This document shows, piece after piece, positions 54,497-63,759 of a DNA stretch of 64,000 nt. This DNA comes from Marisediminitalea aggregata. Its GTDB lineage: Bacteria > Pseudomonadota > Gammaproteobacteria > Enterobacterales > Alteromonadaceae. The position numbers were made by a program, and so were the translations under genes. The stretch is from assembly GCF_900129565.1 (NCBI RefSeq), contig NZ_FQWD01000001.1:372001-436000 (forward strand), read 5' to 3'. A model generated the notes under the pieces. That model did not search any database and had not been told where the DNA came from. It saw only the letters and a program-made list of their open reading frames with translations. How positions within the stretch are numbered: the first letter of the stretch is position 1; each line of letters starts with the position of its first letter.

Positions 54497-55746
54497 TGGA
54501 TCACTTCAGTTATCAAAATCAAACGCTGCACGCTGAAGATGTCAGTGTCAAAGACCTTGCCAGTCAATACGGTACACCTCTGTACATCTATTCCCGCGCT
54601 ACGTTAGAGCGCCACTGGAAAGCGTTTGACGAAGCCTTAGGCGACCACCCACACCTGATTTGTTATGCGGTAAAAGCCAATTCGAACATTGGCGTGCTGA
54701 GTGTGCTGGCCAAACTGGGTTCGGGCTTTGATATCGTATCAGGCGGTGAACTGGCCCGTGTAAAAGCCGCTGGCGGCGACATGAGCAAAGTCGTCTTTTC
54801 CGGCGTGGGCAAAACCCCGGAAGAAATCGAATTTGCGCTGGAAGAAGGCATTCACTGTTTTAACGTTGAATCTGAGCCAGAACTGCATCGCATCAACGAA
54901 GTTGCAGGCAAAGTGGGCAAACAAGCGCCTATTTCGTTGCGTATCAACCCCGATGTAGATGCTAAAACGCACCCGTATATTTCTACTGGCCTTAAAGCCA
55001 ATAAATTCGGTATTGCCCGTGAGCGTGCTATTGCGGTTTACGAGCTAGCCAACAGTTTACCTAACTTAAACGTCGTCGGTATGGACTGCCATATTGGTTC
55101 ACAACTGACTGAAACCGGTCCGTTTGTAGATGCATTGGAACGGTTGTTAGTACTCATCGACGAGCTGGCATCGAAAGGCATTCACATTAAGCACCTCGAT
55201 GTCGGTGGCGGATTGGGCGTAACCTACCGCGACGAAACACCGCCTCATCCTCGTGAATATGCCGCTGCCATTGCAGAAAAAATGAAAGGCCGTGAAAACC
55301 TGACGCTGATTATGGAGCCTGGCCGCGCGATTGCCGCCAATGCGGGCATCATGGTCACTAAAGTAGAATTCGTTAAATCTGGTGAAGAAAAGAACTTCGC
55401 CATTGTCGACGCTGCCATGAACGACCTGATTCGCCCGTCTTTGTATTCCGCCTGGATGAGCATTATTCCGGTAGTCGAAGGGCTGGACCGTGAAACACAC
55501 AATTACGATGTTGTAGGGCCGGTATGCGAAACCGGTGATTTCATTGGTAAAGACCGGGAGCTAGGCATCGAAAGCGGCGACTATCTGGCCGTGCGAAGTG
55601 CCGGCGCATATGGCTTTGTTATGGCGTCAAACTACAACAGCCGCTGCCGTCCGGCCGAACTTATGGTAGATGGAAGCGACGTTCATGTTGTACGAGAACG
55701 AGAAAATCTAAAAGATCTCTGGAAAGGTGAGCATAAACTTACGTAA
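54496..55746 (+). CDS. lysA: Diaminopimelate decarboxylase
   Basis: 416 residues, GTG start. PLP-binding Lys60 in CYAVKANSN, glycine loop HLDVGGGLGVTY, EPGRAIAANAG and GPVCETGDFIGKDR. It decarboxylates meso-DAP to L-lysine. Followed by dapF after 36 bp, pairing DAP synthesis and use. Confidence 0.97.
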   Translation: MDHFSYQNQTLHAEDVSVKDLASQYGTPLYIYSRATLERHWKAFDEALGDHPHLICYAVKANSNIGVLSVLAKLGSGFDIVSGGELARVKAAGGDMSKVVFSGVGKTPEEIEFALEEGIHCFNVESEPELHRINEVAGKVGKQAPISLRINPDVDAKTHPYISTGLKANKFGIARERAIAVYELANSLPNLNVVGMDCHIGSQLTETGPFVDALERLLVLIDELASKGIHIKHLDVGGGLGVTYRDETPPHPREYAAAIAEKMKGRENLTLIMEPGRAIAANAGIMVTKVEFVKSGEEKNFAIVDAAMNDLIRPSLYSAWMSIIPVVEGLDRETHNYDVVGPVCETGDFIGKDRELGIESGDYLAVRSAGAYGFVMASNYNSRCRPAELMVDGSDVHVVRERENLKDLWKGEHKLT

Positions 55747-55782
55747 ACTAGAGGGAATTCTAATAATTCTTGTTGCGCTGAA

Positions 55783-56613
55783 ATGCTGGTAAATTTTTCT
55801 AAAATGCACGGTCTGGGTAATGACTTTATGGTCATCGATAACGTTACCCAGAATGTTTTCTTTTCCAAAGAGAAAATCCAGCAGCTCGCCGACCGTAACT
55901 TTGGCATTGGGTTTGACCAACTTTTGATGGTTGAACCCCCTTACGATCCGGACCAGGATTTCCACTACCGTATTTTTAACGCGGACGGCTCCGAAGTGTC
56001 GCAGTGCGGGAACGGCGCTCGCTGTTTTGCCCGCTTTGTGAAATTAAAAGGCCTGATCAACCGCAATAAAATTGTGGTGAGCACCAAAGCCGGTAAAATG
56101 ATCCTGTATCTTGAGAAAGACGGTCAGGTAACGGTGAACATGGGCGTGCCGAACTTTACGCCGGCAGAGATCCCACTAAAAGCCAACAAAGAAGAAAAAA
56201 CCTATCTGATTCGCGCCGATGACAGCACCTTCTTTTGTGGTGCGGTTTCCATGGGCAACCCTCACTGTGTGCTGGAAGTCGACAATGTAGACACAGCCGA
56301 GGTGGAATCAATAGGTCCGACTCTTGAGCGCCACGAACGTTTTCCTGAAGGCGTCAATGTGGGCTTTATGCAAGTAGTGAATGCAGAACATATTCGCCTG
56401 CGCGTGTTTGAACGCGGTGCTGGCGAAACTCTGGCTTGTGGCAGCGGCGCGTGCGCAGCAGTTGCAATAGGCCAGATTCAGGGTAAATTAAGCAAGGACG
56501 TCCGGGTTGATCTGCCCGGCGGCAGTTTACGAATTCGCTGGCAGGGTGCGGGAAGCCCGTTAAAAATGACAGGCCCTGCTGAGCATGTATACGACGGAAC
56601 AATAAATATATGA
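55783..56613 (+). CDS. dapF: Diaminopimelate epimerase
   Basis: 276 residues. [16 protein letters not shown] at the N-terminus; the two catalytic cysteines are Cys75 ([13 protein letters not shown]) and Cys219 ([10 protein letters not shown]). It interconverts LL-DAP and meso-DAP for lysine and peptidoglycan. Its stop overlaps the DUF484 start (ATGA). Confidence 0.97.
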   Translation: MLVNFSKMHGLGNDFMVIDNVTQNVFFSKEKIQQLADRNFGIGFDQLLMVEPPYDPDQDFHYRIFNADGSEVSQCGNGARCFARFVKLKGLINRNKIVVSTKAGKMILYLEKDGQVTVNMGVPNFTPAEIPLKANKEEKTYLIRADDSTFFCGAVSMGNPHCVLEVDNVDTAEVESIGPTLERHERFPEGVNVGFMQVVNAEHIRLRVFERGAGETLACGSGACAAVAIGQIQGKLSKDVRVDLPGGSLRIRWQGAGSPLKMTGPAEHVYDGTINI

Positions 56614-57308
56614 ATGAGTTATCAGGTCAGGGCAATACTTCGTTACAGTTCGACACCGAGTTTCCGGAAGTCGGTGATGTCACGGCTGAACAAGTAAGTC
56701 AGTACTTAATTGAAAACCCTGACTTCTTCATTCAACACCCCAGTATCCTGGAACAGCTACAAATTCCCCATGCCCAGAAAGGCAGCGTGTCGCTGGTTGA
56801 AATCCAAAGCGAGCAACTTCGCAAAAAAGTGCGTCTGCTTAACTACAAGCTCACCCAACTGATCAGCATTGCCAAACAAAACGAAAAAATTTACCGCGCC
56901 TATGCTGATTTGAACCTGCGTTTACTTACCTGTGACACAATGGCCGATATTTTACTGGCTCTCCAGGAGACGCTGCAGGAAGAACTGGGGTTAGCCACCG
57001 TCGAATTTAAACCGTTCAAAGGCCCCAACGCTTTACCTGAATTACAACGCCGGCTGTTTCTAGAAAAACGCTTTAAAGACTCGCCTTACTTCTTTGGTCG
57101 TTTAAGCGAGCATGAACGCCAGCTTATGTTTGGTGGACAGGTAGCGGAGTCCGCTGCGCTTATTTTGCTGGGCAACCTGCGAGACGCAGGCATTCTGGCT
57201 GTAGGCAGCCGCAACGCAGAACACTTCACTCCCGACATGGATACGCTGCTTTTAAACCAGTTGCGCGAAGTGCTTAACTACATACTCCCCACAAAACTGC
57301 CGTACTAA
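56610..57308 (+). CDS. DUF484 family protein
   Basis: 232 residues. DUF484 hallmarks: [47 protein letters not shown], then a GAF-like C-terminal domain ([24 protein letters not shown]). E. coli counterpart YigA lies in the same place between dapF and xerC. Function unknown; overlaps xerC by one base. Confidence 0.9.
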   Translation: MNELSGQGNTSLQFDTEFPEVGDVTAEQVSQYLIENPDFFIQHPSILEQLQIPHAQKGSVSLVEIQSEQLRKKVRLLNYKLTQLISIAKQNEKIYRAYADLNLRLLTCDTMADILLALQETLQEELGLATVEFKPFKGPNALPELQRRLFLEKRFKDSPYFFGRLSEHERQLMFGGQVAESAALILLGNLRDAGILAVGSRNAEHFTPDMDTLLLNQLREVLNYILPTKLPY

Positions 57309-58231
57309 TGCCAAAGAAAGCCGCAGAAACCGACCTGCAGCTTGCCCCCGATTGCGCGCACTGGCTGCAAAAATTTCTAGGGCATTTGCGCTATGAACGC
57401 GGCTTATCATCACATACTCTGAGTAATTATGAGCGACAGCTCACTCAGGTCGCACTGTCCCTGGAAATTCAGGACTGGCGGGCCCTGACGCAAACCAAAG
57501 TAAAGCAAGCATTAGCCATTGCCCGAAAACAAAATCTACATCCGCGCAGTATTGCGCTGCGCCTGTCTTCACTGCGCACGTTTGTGCAGTATTTAATGCA
57601 GCAGGGGATATTAGACACCGACCCCGTGGACGGCGTACCTGCACCGAAGGCTGACAAACCGCTCCCCAAACAACTGTCGGTCGATGATATGGCGGTGCTG
57701 TTAAATGACGAGGACGACGAAGAGATTCTGATCCGCGATCAGGCCATGTTCGAATTGATGTATGGCTGTGGATTGCGTCTGAACGAGCTGACCTCGCTGA
57801 ACGTATTTGATTTCACCCGGGACCATCAGGTCCGGGTAACCGGTAAAGGCAACAAACAGCGGCTGCTGCCGGTCGGCAAAAAGGCCCGCGAAGCCATTGC
57901 GAAATGGCTTGAGGTAAGACGGCAATGGGTTACCAAAGAAGGCGAATCTGCGCTGTTCATCAGCAAGCGACAAAACCGTATTTCGAATCGCCAGGTAGCA
58001 AACCGATTAAACGAAATGGCCAAACGCCAGGCCATGAGTCAGGGCGTAAACCCACACAAACTGCGCCATTCTTTTGCCACGCACGTACTAGAGTCCAGCG
58101 GAGATTTGCGCGCAGTGCAGGAACTGCTTGGACACGCCAATTTGTCTACCACTCAGGTGTACACCCATTTGGATTTTCAGCATTTGGCTAAAGTGTACGA
58201 CAACGCTCATCCTCGCGCCCGTAAAAAGTAA
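57308..58231 (+). CDS. xerC: Tyrosine recombinase XerC
   Basis: 307 residues. SAM-like N-terminal domain and catalytic domain with Arg157 (GCGLRLNEL), Lys180 (GKGNKQR), His250/Arg253 (HKLRHSFATH), His276 (LGHANL) and Tyr285 (QVYTHLD), all present. With XerD it resolves chromosome dimers at dif. Position after DUF484 and before yigB supports XerC rather than XerD. Confidence 0.96.
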   Translation: MPKKAAETDLQLAPDCAHWLQKFLGHLRYERGLSSHTLSNYERQLTQVALSLEIQDWRALTQTKVKQALAIARKQNLHPRSIALRLSSLRTFVQYLMQQGILDTDPVDGVPAPKADKPLPKQLSVDDMAVLLNDEDDEEILIRDQAMFELMYGCGLRLNELTSLNVFDFTRDHQVRVTGKGNKQRLLPVGKKAREAIAKWLEVRRQWVTKEGESALFISKRQNRISNRQVANRLNEMAKRQAMSQGVNPHKLRHSFATHVLESSGDLRAVQELLGHANLSTTQVYTHLDFQHLAKVYDNAHPRARKK

Positions 58232-58254
58232 TTCATCGTCTTCAGGAGTCTGTT

Positions 58255-58974
58255 ATGCAATGTTATCGCCCGGTGCACCCGGTTAAAGCCCTAACCTTCG
58301 ACCTGGATGACACCCTATACAACAACGAACCTGTTATTCGGCACGCTGATGCCGCCCTGAATCAGAAGATTCGAAACGATTATCCAGCACTCAGCGCAAT
58401 GACCAACGACGACTGGTTTACCATTAAAAAAGCCCTCATTAACAAAAACCCGAAACTCGCATCAGACATGGGTAAATTGCGCTGGCAAACGTTATTTACC
58501 GCGTTAGGTAAAGCACAGCTACCTGATACTGAACGTGCTCAGGCGGCAAGTGAGTTGTTCGATTTTTTCTATGCTGCTCGTAGTGATTTCCAGGTCGCAC
58601 CGGACATTATCGCGGTAATGGAAAAGCTGGCTGAAAAAGTCCCGCTAGTCGCAATCACAAATGGCAACGTAGACACCGGAAAAATTGGCCTTGCTCCATT
58701 TTTTAGCTTAACGCTACACGCCAGTGTGACCCGCCCTCGCAAACCCTACCCGGACATGTTTGAAGAAGCCATTGAGCACCTTTCGCTGCCTCCACAGCAC
58801 ATCATGCACGTTGGCGATAACCTGATCAAAGATGTGCTGGGTGCCCACAAAGTCGGTATGCAAACTGCCTGGCTCGCCTGTAACCGGGAAATGGATTTAG
58901 GCGCAGAAAAACTGGCTGTCCTGCCAGGGGTGCAATTGTCCTCACTGGACGAGTTGTTGCTGATGGTTGACTAG
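58255..58974 (+). CDS. yigB: HAD-family phosphatase YigB (FMN phosphatase-like)
   Basis: 239 residues, AGGAG upstream. HAD motifs LTFDLDDTLYNNEP, VAITNGNVD, RKPYPDMFEEA and MHVGDNLIKDVLGAHKVGMQTAW. E. coli YigB hydrolyses FMN and follows xerC in the same order. Last gene of the lptM-lysA-dapF operon. Confidence 0.9.
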   Translation: MQCYRPVHPVKALTFDLDDTLYNNEPVIRHADAALNQKIRNDYPALSAMTNDDWFTIKKALINKNPKLASDMGKLRWQTLFTALGKAQLPDTERAQAASELFDFFYAARSDFQVAPDIIAVMEKLAEKVPLVAITNGNVDTGKIGLAPFFSLTLHASVTRPRKPYPDMFEEAIEHLSLPPQHIMHVGDNLIKDVLGAHKVGMQTAWLACNREMDLGAEKLAVLPGVQLSSLDELLLMVD

Positions 58975-58976
58975 AT

Positions 58977-59023
58977 CCCGACACAAGATGTCAATGGGTC
59001 CCGGCACAAGGCCGGGATGACAG
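58977..59023. repeat. REP-like palindromic element after yigB
   Basis: TCCCGGC-ACAAG-GCCGGGA with flanking ATGACA; a degenerate copy, TCCCGACACAAG, precedes it by 22 bp. The form resembles short extragenic palindromes found in many copies in other genomes. It may also end the yigB and cysE transcripts. Confidence 0.5.
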
Positions 59024-59055
59024 GGGAGGAAAATTCGGGACCTCAATAACCCCGC

Positions 59056-59865
59056 TTAATCCACCGGCTGATTGTCTTCCAGTACGTTTTGTTGCATGGA
59101 GTCGCATGGGCGGCTGCAACAGGGACGGCCCACCACTTTGGCAGGTACACCCACCACCGTAACATGGGGAGGTACATCGTTCAGTACCACACTACCCGCG
59201 CCGACTTTAGAGCCTTCGCCAATTTCAATGTTGCCCAGTACTTTCGCGCCTGAGCCCAACATAACGCCCTGACGAATCTTCGGATGGCGGTCACCGCTTT
59301 CATTCCCGGTACCACCTAAGGTAACGTTTTGCAGAATCGAAACGTTGTCTTCGATGACGGCAGTTTCACCCACCACGATACCCGTGGCGTGATCGAACAT
59401 GACGCCTTTCCCAATTGTCGCTGCAGGGTGAATATCCACGGCAAAGGCTTCCGAATTGCGACTCTGCAAGAACAACGCTAGCTGATAGCGCTTTTGCTGC
59501 CACAGATAATGCGCAAGGCGATGGACCTGAACAGACTGGAACCCTTTGAAGTGAATTAACACCGTCATGTAATCTTTTACCGCTGGGTCGCGATTAAAGA
59601 TAGCGCGAATGTCCTCGATGGCCGCTTCAACAATGGCGGGCTCTAACAGGTAAGCTTCGTCGAACACTTCACGAATAGCCAACGCCGGCATAATATCGTC
59701 AGCCATTTTATTCGACAGAATAAAGCTCAGCGACGACTCAAAATTATGGTGCGTGAGAATACAGGCATGAATAAAGCTCGCCAGTAGCGGTTCTTGCTCA
59801 ACGATACGTTTTGCTTCGTGCTTTAGCGTTAGCCAAAAATCGGCTGTAGCGGTCATTGCTTGCAT
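59056..59865 (-). CDS. cysE: Serine O-acetyltransferase
   Basis: 269 residues. N-terminal helical SATase domain (LTLKHEAKRIVEQEPLLASFIHACILTHHNFESSL) and left-handed beta-helix of hexapeptide repeats (IHPAATIGKGVMFDHATGIVVGETAVIEDNVSILQNVTLGGTG). It makes O-acetylserine for cysteine synthesis. It is inverted between yigB and uvrD, which are adjacent in E. coli. The C-terminus is Cys-rich (CCSRPCDS). Confidence 0.95.
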   Translation of the reverse strand: MQAMTATADFWLTLKHEAKRIVEQEPLLASFIHACILTHHNFESSLSFILSNKMADDIMPALAIREVFDEAYLLEPAIVEAAIEDIRAIFNRDPAVKDYMTVLIHFKGFQSVQVHRLAHYLWQQKRYQLALFLQSRNSEAFAVDIHPAATIGKGVMFDHATGIVVGETAVIEDNVSILQNVTLGGTGNESGDRHPKIRQGVMLGSGAKVLGNIEIGEGSKVGAGSVVLNDVPPHVTVVGVPAKVVGRPCCSRPCDSMQQNVLEDNQPVD

Positions 59866-60131
59866 GTGACTTTCCCAATGTGTAAGGCGGACGACTGTTC
59901 CTGATAACGACGAGGAGATAGTGCCTGTTCAAAAAAATTCAAGCGCAGAAAACCCGTAAGCACAAGACAACATCGTTTTGAATGCTTAACAGGTCAACCG
60001 CAATGAATACGCGAGAGCATACCATAAAGATGACTATAATTTCATCGTGTTGAATGAAGCGGTTTATTCACTTTGGCTTTAAGGTTTAATGCACTGCGCA
60101 TTAATGGCATACTCTCACCATTAACTAACCC

Positions 60132-60147
60132 CTGAATAAAAATACAG
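60132..60147. promoter_or_regulatory. Candidate LexA (SOS) box of uvrD
   Basis: CTGAATAAAAATACAG fits the CTGT-N8-ACAG consensus with one mismatch (A for T at position 4). It lies 15 bp upstream of the uvrD start. uvrD is SOS-controlled in E. coli. Confidence 0.55.
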
Positions 60148-60161
60148 GCATTTTCGATCTT

Positions 60162-62330
60162 ATGGATGTCTCCGAGTTACTCGACGAATTAAACGATAAA
60201 CAACGCGAAGCCGTTGCCGCCCCTTTGTCTAACAGCCTGATCCTGGCTGGTGCAGGCAGTGGTAAAACCCGTGTTCTGGTGCACCGCATCGCTTGGTTAA
60301 TGCAGGTCGAGAACATCGCGCCCTACAGCATTCTTGCAGTAACCTTTACCAACAAGGCCGCCAGAGAGATGCGCGGGCGTATCGAAAGCTTGATGGGGCG
60401 TCCGCTTAACACTATGTGGATTGGTACATTCCACGGTTTAGCGCACCGGTTGCTGCGCGCACACTACGCCGAGGCCAATTTACCGGAAAACTTCCAGATC
60501 CTGGATTCTGACGATCAATACCGGCTGGTGCGTCGCGTATTAAAAGCCATGAACCTGGATGAGAAACACTGGGCACCGCGTCAGATTCAGTGGTACATCA
60601 ACGGCAACAAAGACGAAGGCCTTCGCCCGCAGCACATTGAAACCCACGGCGATCACACCCAGCAGAAAATGCGCGATATTTATGAGGCGTATCAGGATGC
60701 CTGTGACCGCTCGGGGTTAGTCGACTTTGCAGAACTCTTACTGCGTGCCCACGAACTGTGGGTCAAAAACCCGGAACTACTGAGCCACTATCAACGCCGG
60801 TTCCGCGCGGTACTGGTAGACGAATTCCAAGATACCAACAACATACAGTACGCCTGGCTACGTCTGCTATGCGGCCACGATAACAACATTATGATTGTGG
60901 GAGATGACGACCAGTCTATTTACGGATGGCGTGGCGCAAATGTCGATAACATTCAGCACTTTCTGCGTGACTTCAACGACGCCACCACAATTCGTCTGGA
61001 ACAAAATTACCGCTCAACCGGCACTATATTGAAAGCCGCCAACGCGGTCATTGAACACAACCAGGGGCGTTTGGGTAAAGAGTTGTGGACCGACGGAGAC
61101 AATGGTGAACCCATTTCCATTTATGCCGGGTTCAACGAACTCGACGAAGCCCGGTTTATTATTTCGCAAATTGCCGACTGGCAGAACCAGGGCAATCAAT
61201 TGCGCGAAAGTGCCATTTTATACCGCAACAACGCACAATCACGTGTGCTGGAAGAGGCCTTGCTTCATCAAGGACTGCCATACCGTATTTACGGCGGTTT
61301 GCGATTCTTCGAACGTCAGGAAATTAAAGACGCGCTGGGCTATATGCGTTTAGTGAGCCATGCCCATGATGACGCAGCGTTTGAACGAGTCGTTAATACC
61401 CCAAGCCGCGGATTAGGTGAACGTACGCTGGCCACTATCCGTGAGCACGCCCGCGTTCAGAACTGCTCAATGTGGCAGGCCAGCTTGCAGTTATTGCAGG
61501 AAAAAGGTCTGAAAGGCCGTGCTGCCAATGCCCTTGAGCAGTTCATTAACCTGATTACTGCCATGGATGAGGCCTGTGCAGAACTGCCGTTAGAAGAACA
61601 AGCGGAATACGCTTTCAGGCAGTCTGGTTTGTACGCGATGTATCAGGCCGAGAAAGGCGAAAAAGCCCAGGCACGACTGGAAAACTTAGAAGAACTAGTC
61701 ACCGCCTGTAAGCAATTTGTGGTGCCGGAAGAAGCCGATGAGATGACACCATTGGCGGCATTCTTGGCTCATGCCTCATTGGAAGCAGGCGAAACCCAGG
61801 CTACCGGCGAGCAGGACGCAGTGCAGTTGATGACTATCCATACCGCAAAAGGTCTGGAGTTTCCGTTGGTCTTTATGGCTGGCGTGGAAGAAGGGATGTT
61901 CCCAAGCCAAATGACCAATGAAGAACCGGGTCGCATGGAAGAAGAACGCCGACTCTGCTACGTAGGCATGACCCGCGCCATGAAGAAACTGTATATGACC
62001 TATGCAGAAATGCGCCGTCTGTACGGACAAGAAAAATACCACACTGCGTCGCGTTTTTTGCGCGAAATCCCGGTTGAGTGCGTAGAAGAGATAAGACTCA
62101 AGACCACCGTTTCCCGCCCGGTGCCGAACCGCTTTAGTCGCTCAGTGTCTCACGAGAGTTTTGAACAAAGCGGCTTTACATTGGGACAACGCGTCCGACA
62201 CAGAAAGTTTGGTGAAGGTGTTGTGCTAAACTATGAGGGTAGCGGTGATCACGCCAGGGTTCAGGTGAATTTTGACGAATTTGGCAGTAAGTGGCTGGTA
62301 CTAAGTTTCGCAAAACTCGAACCGGCATGA
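60162..62330 (+). CDS. uvrD: DNA helicase II (UvrD)
   Basis: 722 residues (E. coli UvrD 720). SF1A helicase motifs: LNDKQREAVAAP (Q), AGAGSGKTRVLVHR (I), TFTNKAAREM (Ia), VDEFQDTNNIQYAW (II), GDDDQSIYGWRGA (III), LEQNYRST (IV), TIHTAKGLEFPLVFMAGVEEGMFP (V) and RRLCYVGMTRA (VI). The C-terminal Tudor-like tail reads GQRVRHRKFGEGVVLN. It unwinds DNA in nucleotide-excision and mismatch repair. The response-regulator gene follows after 10 bp. Confidence 0.97.
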   Translation: MDVSELLDELNDKQREAVAAPLSNSLILAGAGSGKTRVLVHRIAWLMQVENIAPYSILAVTFTNKAAREMRGRIESLMGRPLNTMWIGTFHGLAHRLLRAHYAEANLPENFQILDSDDQYRLVRRVLKAMNLDEKHWAPRQIQWYINGNKDEGLRPQHIETHGDHTQQKMRDIYEAYQDACDRSGLVDFAELLLRAHELWVKNPELLSHYQRRFRAVLVDEFQDTNNIQYAWLRLLCGHDNNIMIVGDDDQSIYGWRGANVDNIQHFLRDFNDATTIRLEQNYRSTGTILKAANAVIEHNQGRLGKELWTDGDNGEPISIYAGFNELDEARFIISQIADWQNQGNQLRESAILYRNNAQSRVLEEALLHQGLPYRIYGGLRFFERQEIKDALGYMRLVSHAHDDAAFERVVNTPSRGLGERTLATIREHARVQNCSMWQASLQLLQEKGLKGRAANALEQFINLITAMDEACAELPLEEQAEYAFRQSGLYAMYQAEKGEKAQARLENLEELVTACKQFVVPEEADEMTPLAAFLAHASLEAGETQATGEQDAVQLMTIHTAKGLEFPLVFMAGVEEGMFPSQMTNEEPGRMEEERRLCYVGMTRAMKKLYMTYAEMRRLYGQEKYHTASRFLREIPVECVEEIRLKTTVSRPVPNRFSRSVSHESFEQSGFTLGQRVRHRKFGEGVVLNYEGSGDHARVQVNFDEFGSKWLVLSFAKLEPA

Positions 62331-62340
62331 GGAAACCTCA

Positions 62341-63579
62341 ATGCAACAAAAAGTCCTGATAATCGAAGACAGCAGTACCAGTCTGGCTCTACTAAAGAAA
62401 CTGGTAGAGAGAGCAGGACTTAAACCGGTTGTCGCCACGACACTGGCAGAAGCGCGTCATATCTTTTTGCACAGTGATCCGGAACACTATTTGTGTGCCA
62501 TTGTAGATTACCATTTGCCGGATGCGCCTAATGGCGAGGCCATCGACTACGCAATAGAAAGTTTCATTCCCACCATTGTGTCAACGGGTAAACTCGATGC
62601 AGATACCCGCAACCGGGTGTTGGCAAAAGATGTGGTTGATTACATACCCAAGGAAAATGCCCAGGTATTCGACTACCTGATGAGACTGCTGTCTCGTTTG
62701 GAAAAAAACAAAGGCATCGAAGTCATTGTGGCCGACCCTAAAAGGCAAAACCGTACTGCCATGGCCGCGTTATTGCGCCGACATAACTTTATTACGCTGG
62801 AATGCGCCACAACTGAAGACGTAGAAACGCTTCTTGGCAAACATCCAAACGTGAAGCTCTTACTTATCGACAGCGAAATAAAAGGCGAACTGGCCACGCA
62901 GTTTGTTGCCCACCTGCGCAAAACATACAGCAAAGAAACGTTAGCAATACTAGGCTTATCGGCCGACGAGAACAATTTGCTGTCAGCTCGCTTCATAAAG
63001 AGCGGCGCCAATGATTTTGTAAAAAAGCCGTTCTGTCACGAAGAGTTGCTATGCCGGATCACGCTCAACATAGACCTGATTGAAAAAGTCGAAACGATTC
63101 GGCGAACCGCAAACACCGATTACCTTACCGGACTGCCGAATCGCCGGCATTTCTTTTACACCGTAGACCAATATCAACAGGCCCCATTGTCTCACCAGTC
63201 AGTAGCACTGATTGATCTGGACCACTTTAAAAGAATCAACGATACGTACGGTCACGATGCGGGGGACGCTGTGCTCAAAGCCGTCGCCAGACGTATTGCG
63301 AGTCACTGTGCCGACCTGGTAGTGTCGCGCTTTGGCGGTGAAGAGTTTTGTGTGTATCTGCCCGACCTCCCCTCTGAAGCAGCAATAGAGAGAATCGAAG
63401 CGCTGCGCCAACACATTGCCTCAAACCCCGTGAACTTTAAGGACCAGATGTTACCCGTGACCGCCAGTATTGGGCTAACGACAGCATCTTCCACTAACGT
63501 TCATGAGATGCTTACCCGTGCTGACAAACTCTTATATCAGGCGAAAACCGGCGGAAGGAATCAGGTGGCGCACGACTAG
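62341..63579 (+). CDS. Response regulator with two REC domains and a GGDEF domain (diguanylate cyclase)
   Basis: 412 residues. REC1 about 4-120 with phosphoacceptor Asp56 (AIVDYHLPD); REC2 about 127-245 with Asp177 (LLIDSEIKG); GGDEF 250-412 with active motif GGEEF at 332-336 and TDYLTGLPNRRHF. PleD-like layout. The allosteric I-site RxxD expected just before GGEEF reads HCAD, so product inhibition is probably lost. It should make c-di-GMP in response to phosphorylation. No kinase gene adjoins. Confidence 0.92.
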   Translation: MQQKVLIIEDSSTSLALLKKLVERAGLKPVVATTLAEARHIFLHSDPEHYLCAIVDYHLPDAPNGEAIDYAIESFIPTIVSTGKLDADTRNRVLAKDVVDYIPKENAQVFDYLMRLLSRLEKNKGIEVIVADPKRQNRTAMAALLRRHNFITLECATTEDVETLLGKHPNVKLLLIDSEIKGELATQFVAHLRKTYSKETLAILGLSADENNLLSARFIKSGANDFVKKPFCHEELLCRITLNIDLIEKVETIRRTANTDYLTGLPNRRHFFYTVDQYQQAPLSHQSVALIDLDHFKRINDTYGHDAGDAVLKAVARRIASHCADLVVSRFGGEEFCVYLPDLPSEAAIERIEALRQHIASNPVNFKDQMLPVTASIGLTTASSTNVHEMLTRADKLLYQAKTGGRNQVAHD

Positions 63580-63700
63580 TCCCTCACAAGAAATCCTTTT
63601 TCTTTGCGAATATCAATAGCTTCTACCTATTTCTGCTCTGTCAAACCAGCAACCAATACTACTTGCTTAACATCACGGTTCAAAAAACGATCAATTATTA

Positions 63701-63735
63701 CTTGCAATAAACTTGATTACTCAAGTATTATGCAA
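63701..63735. promoter_or_regulatory. Dyad upstream of the MarR-family gene
   Basis: The core ACTTGA-TTAC-TCAAGT (63711-63726) is flanked by TTGCA and TGCAA words, forming an extended palindrome. It ends about 25 bp before the MarR-type start, a usual place for an autoregulatory operator. Confidence 0.45.
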
Positions 63736-63759
63736 ATAGTTTAATGTTAAGGAACCACT

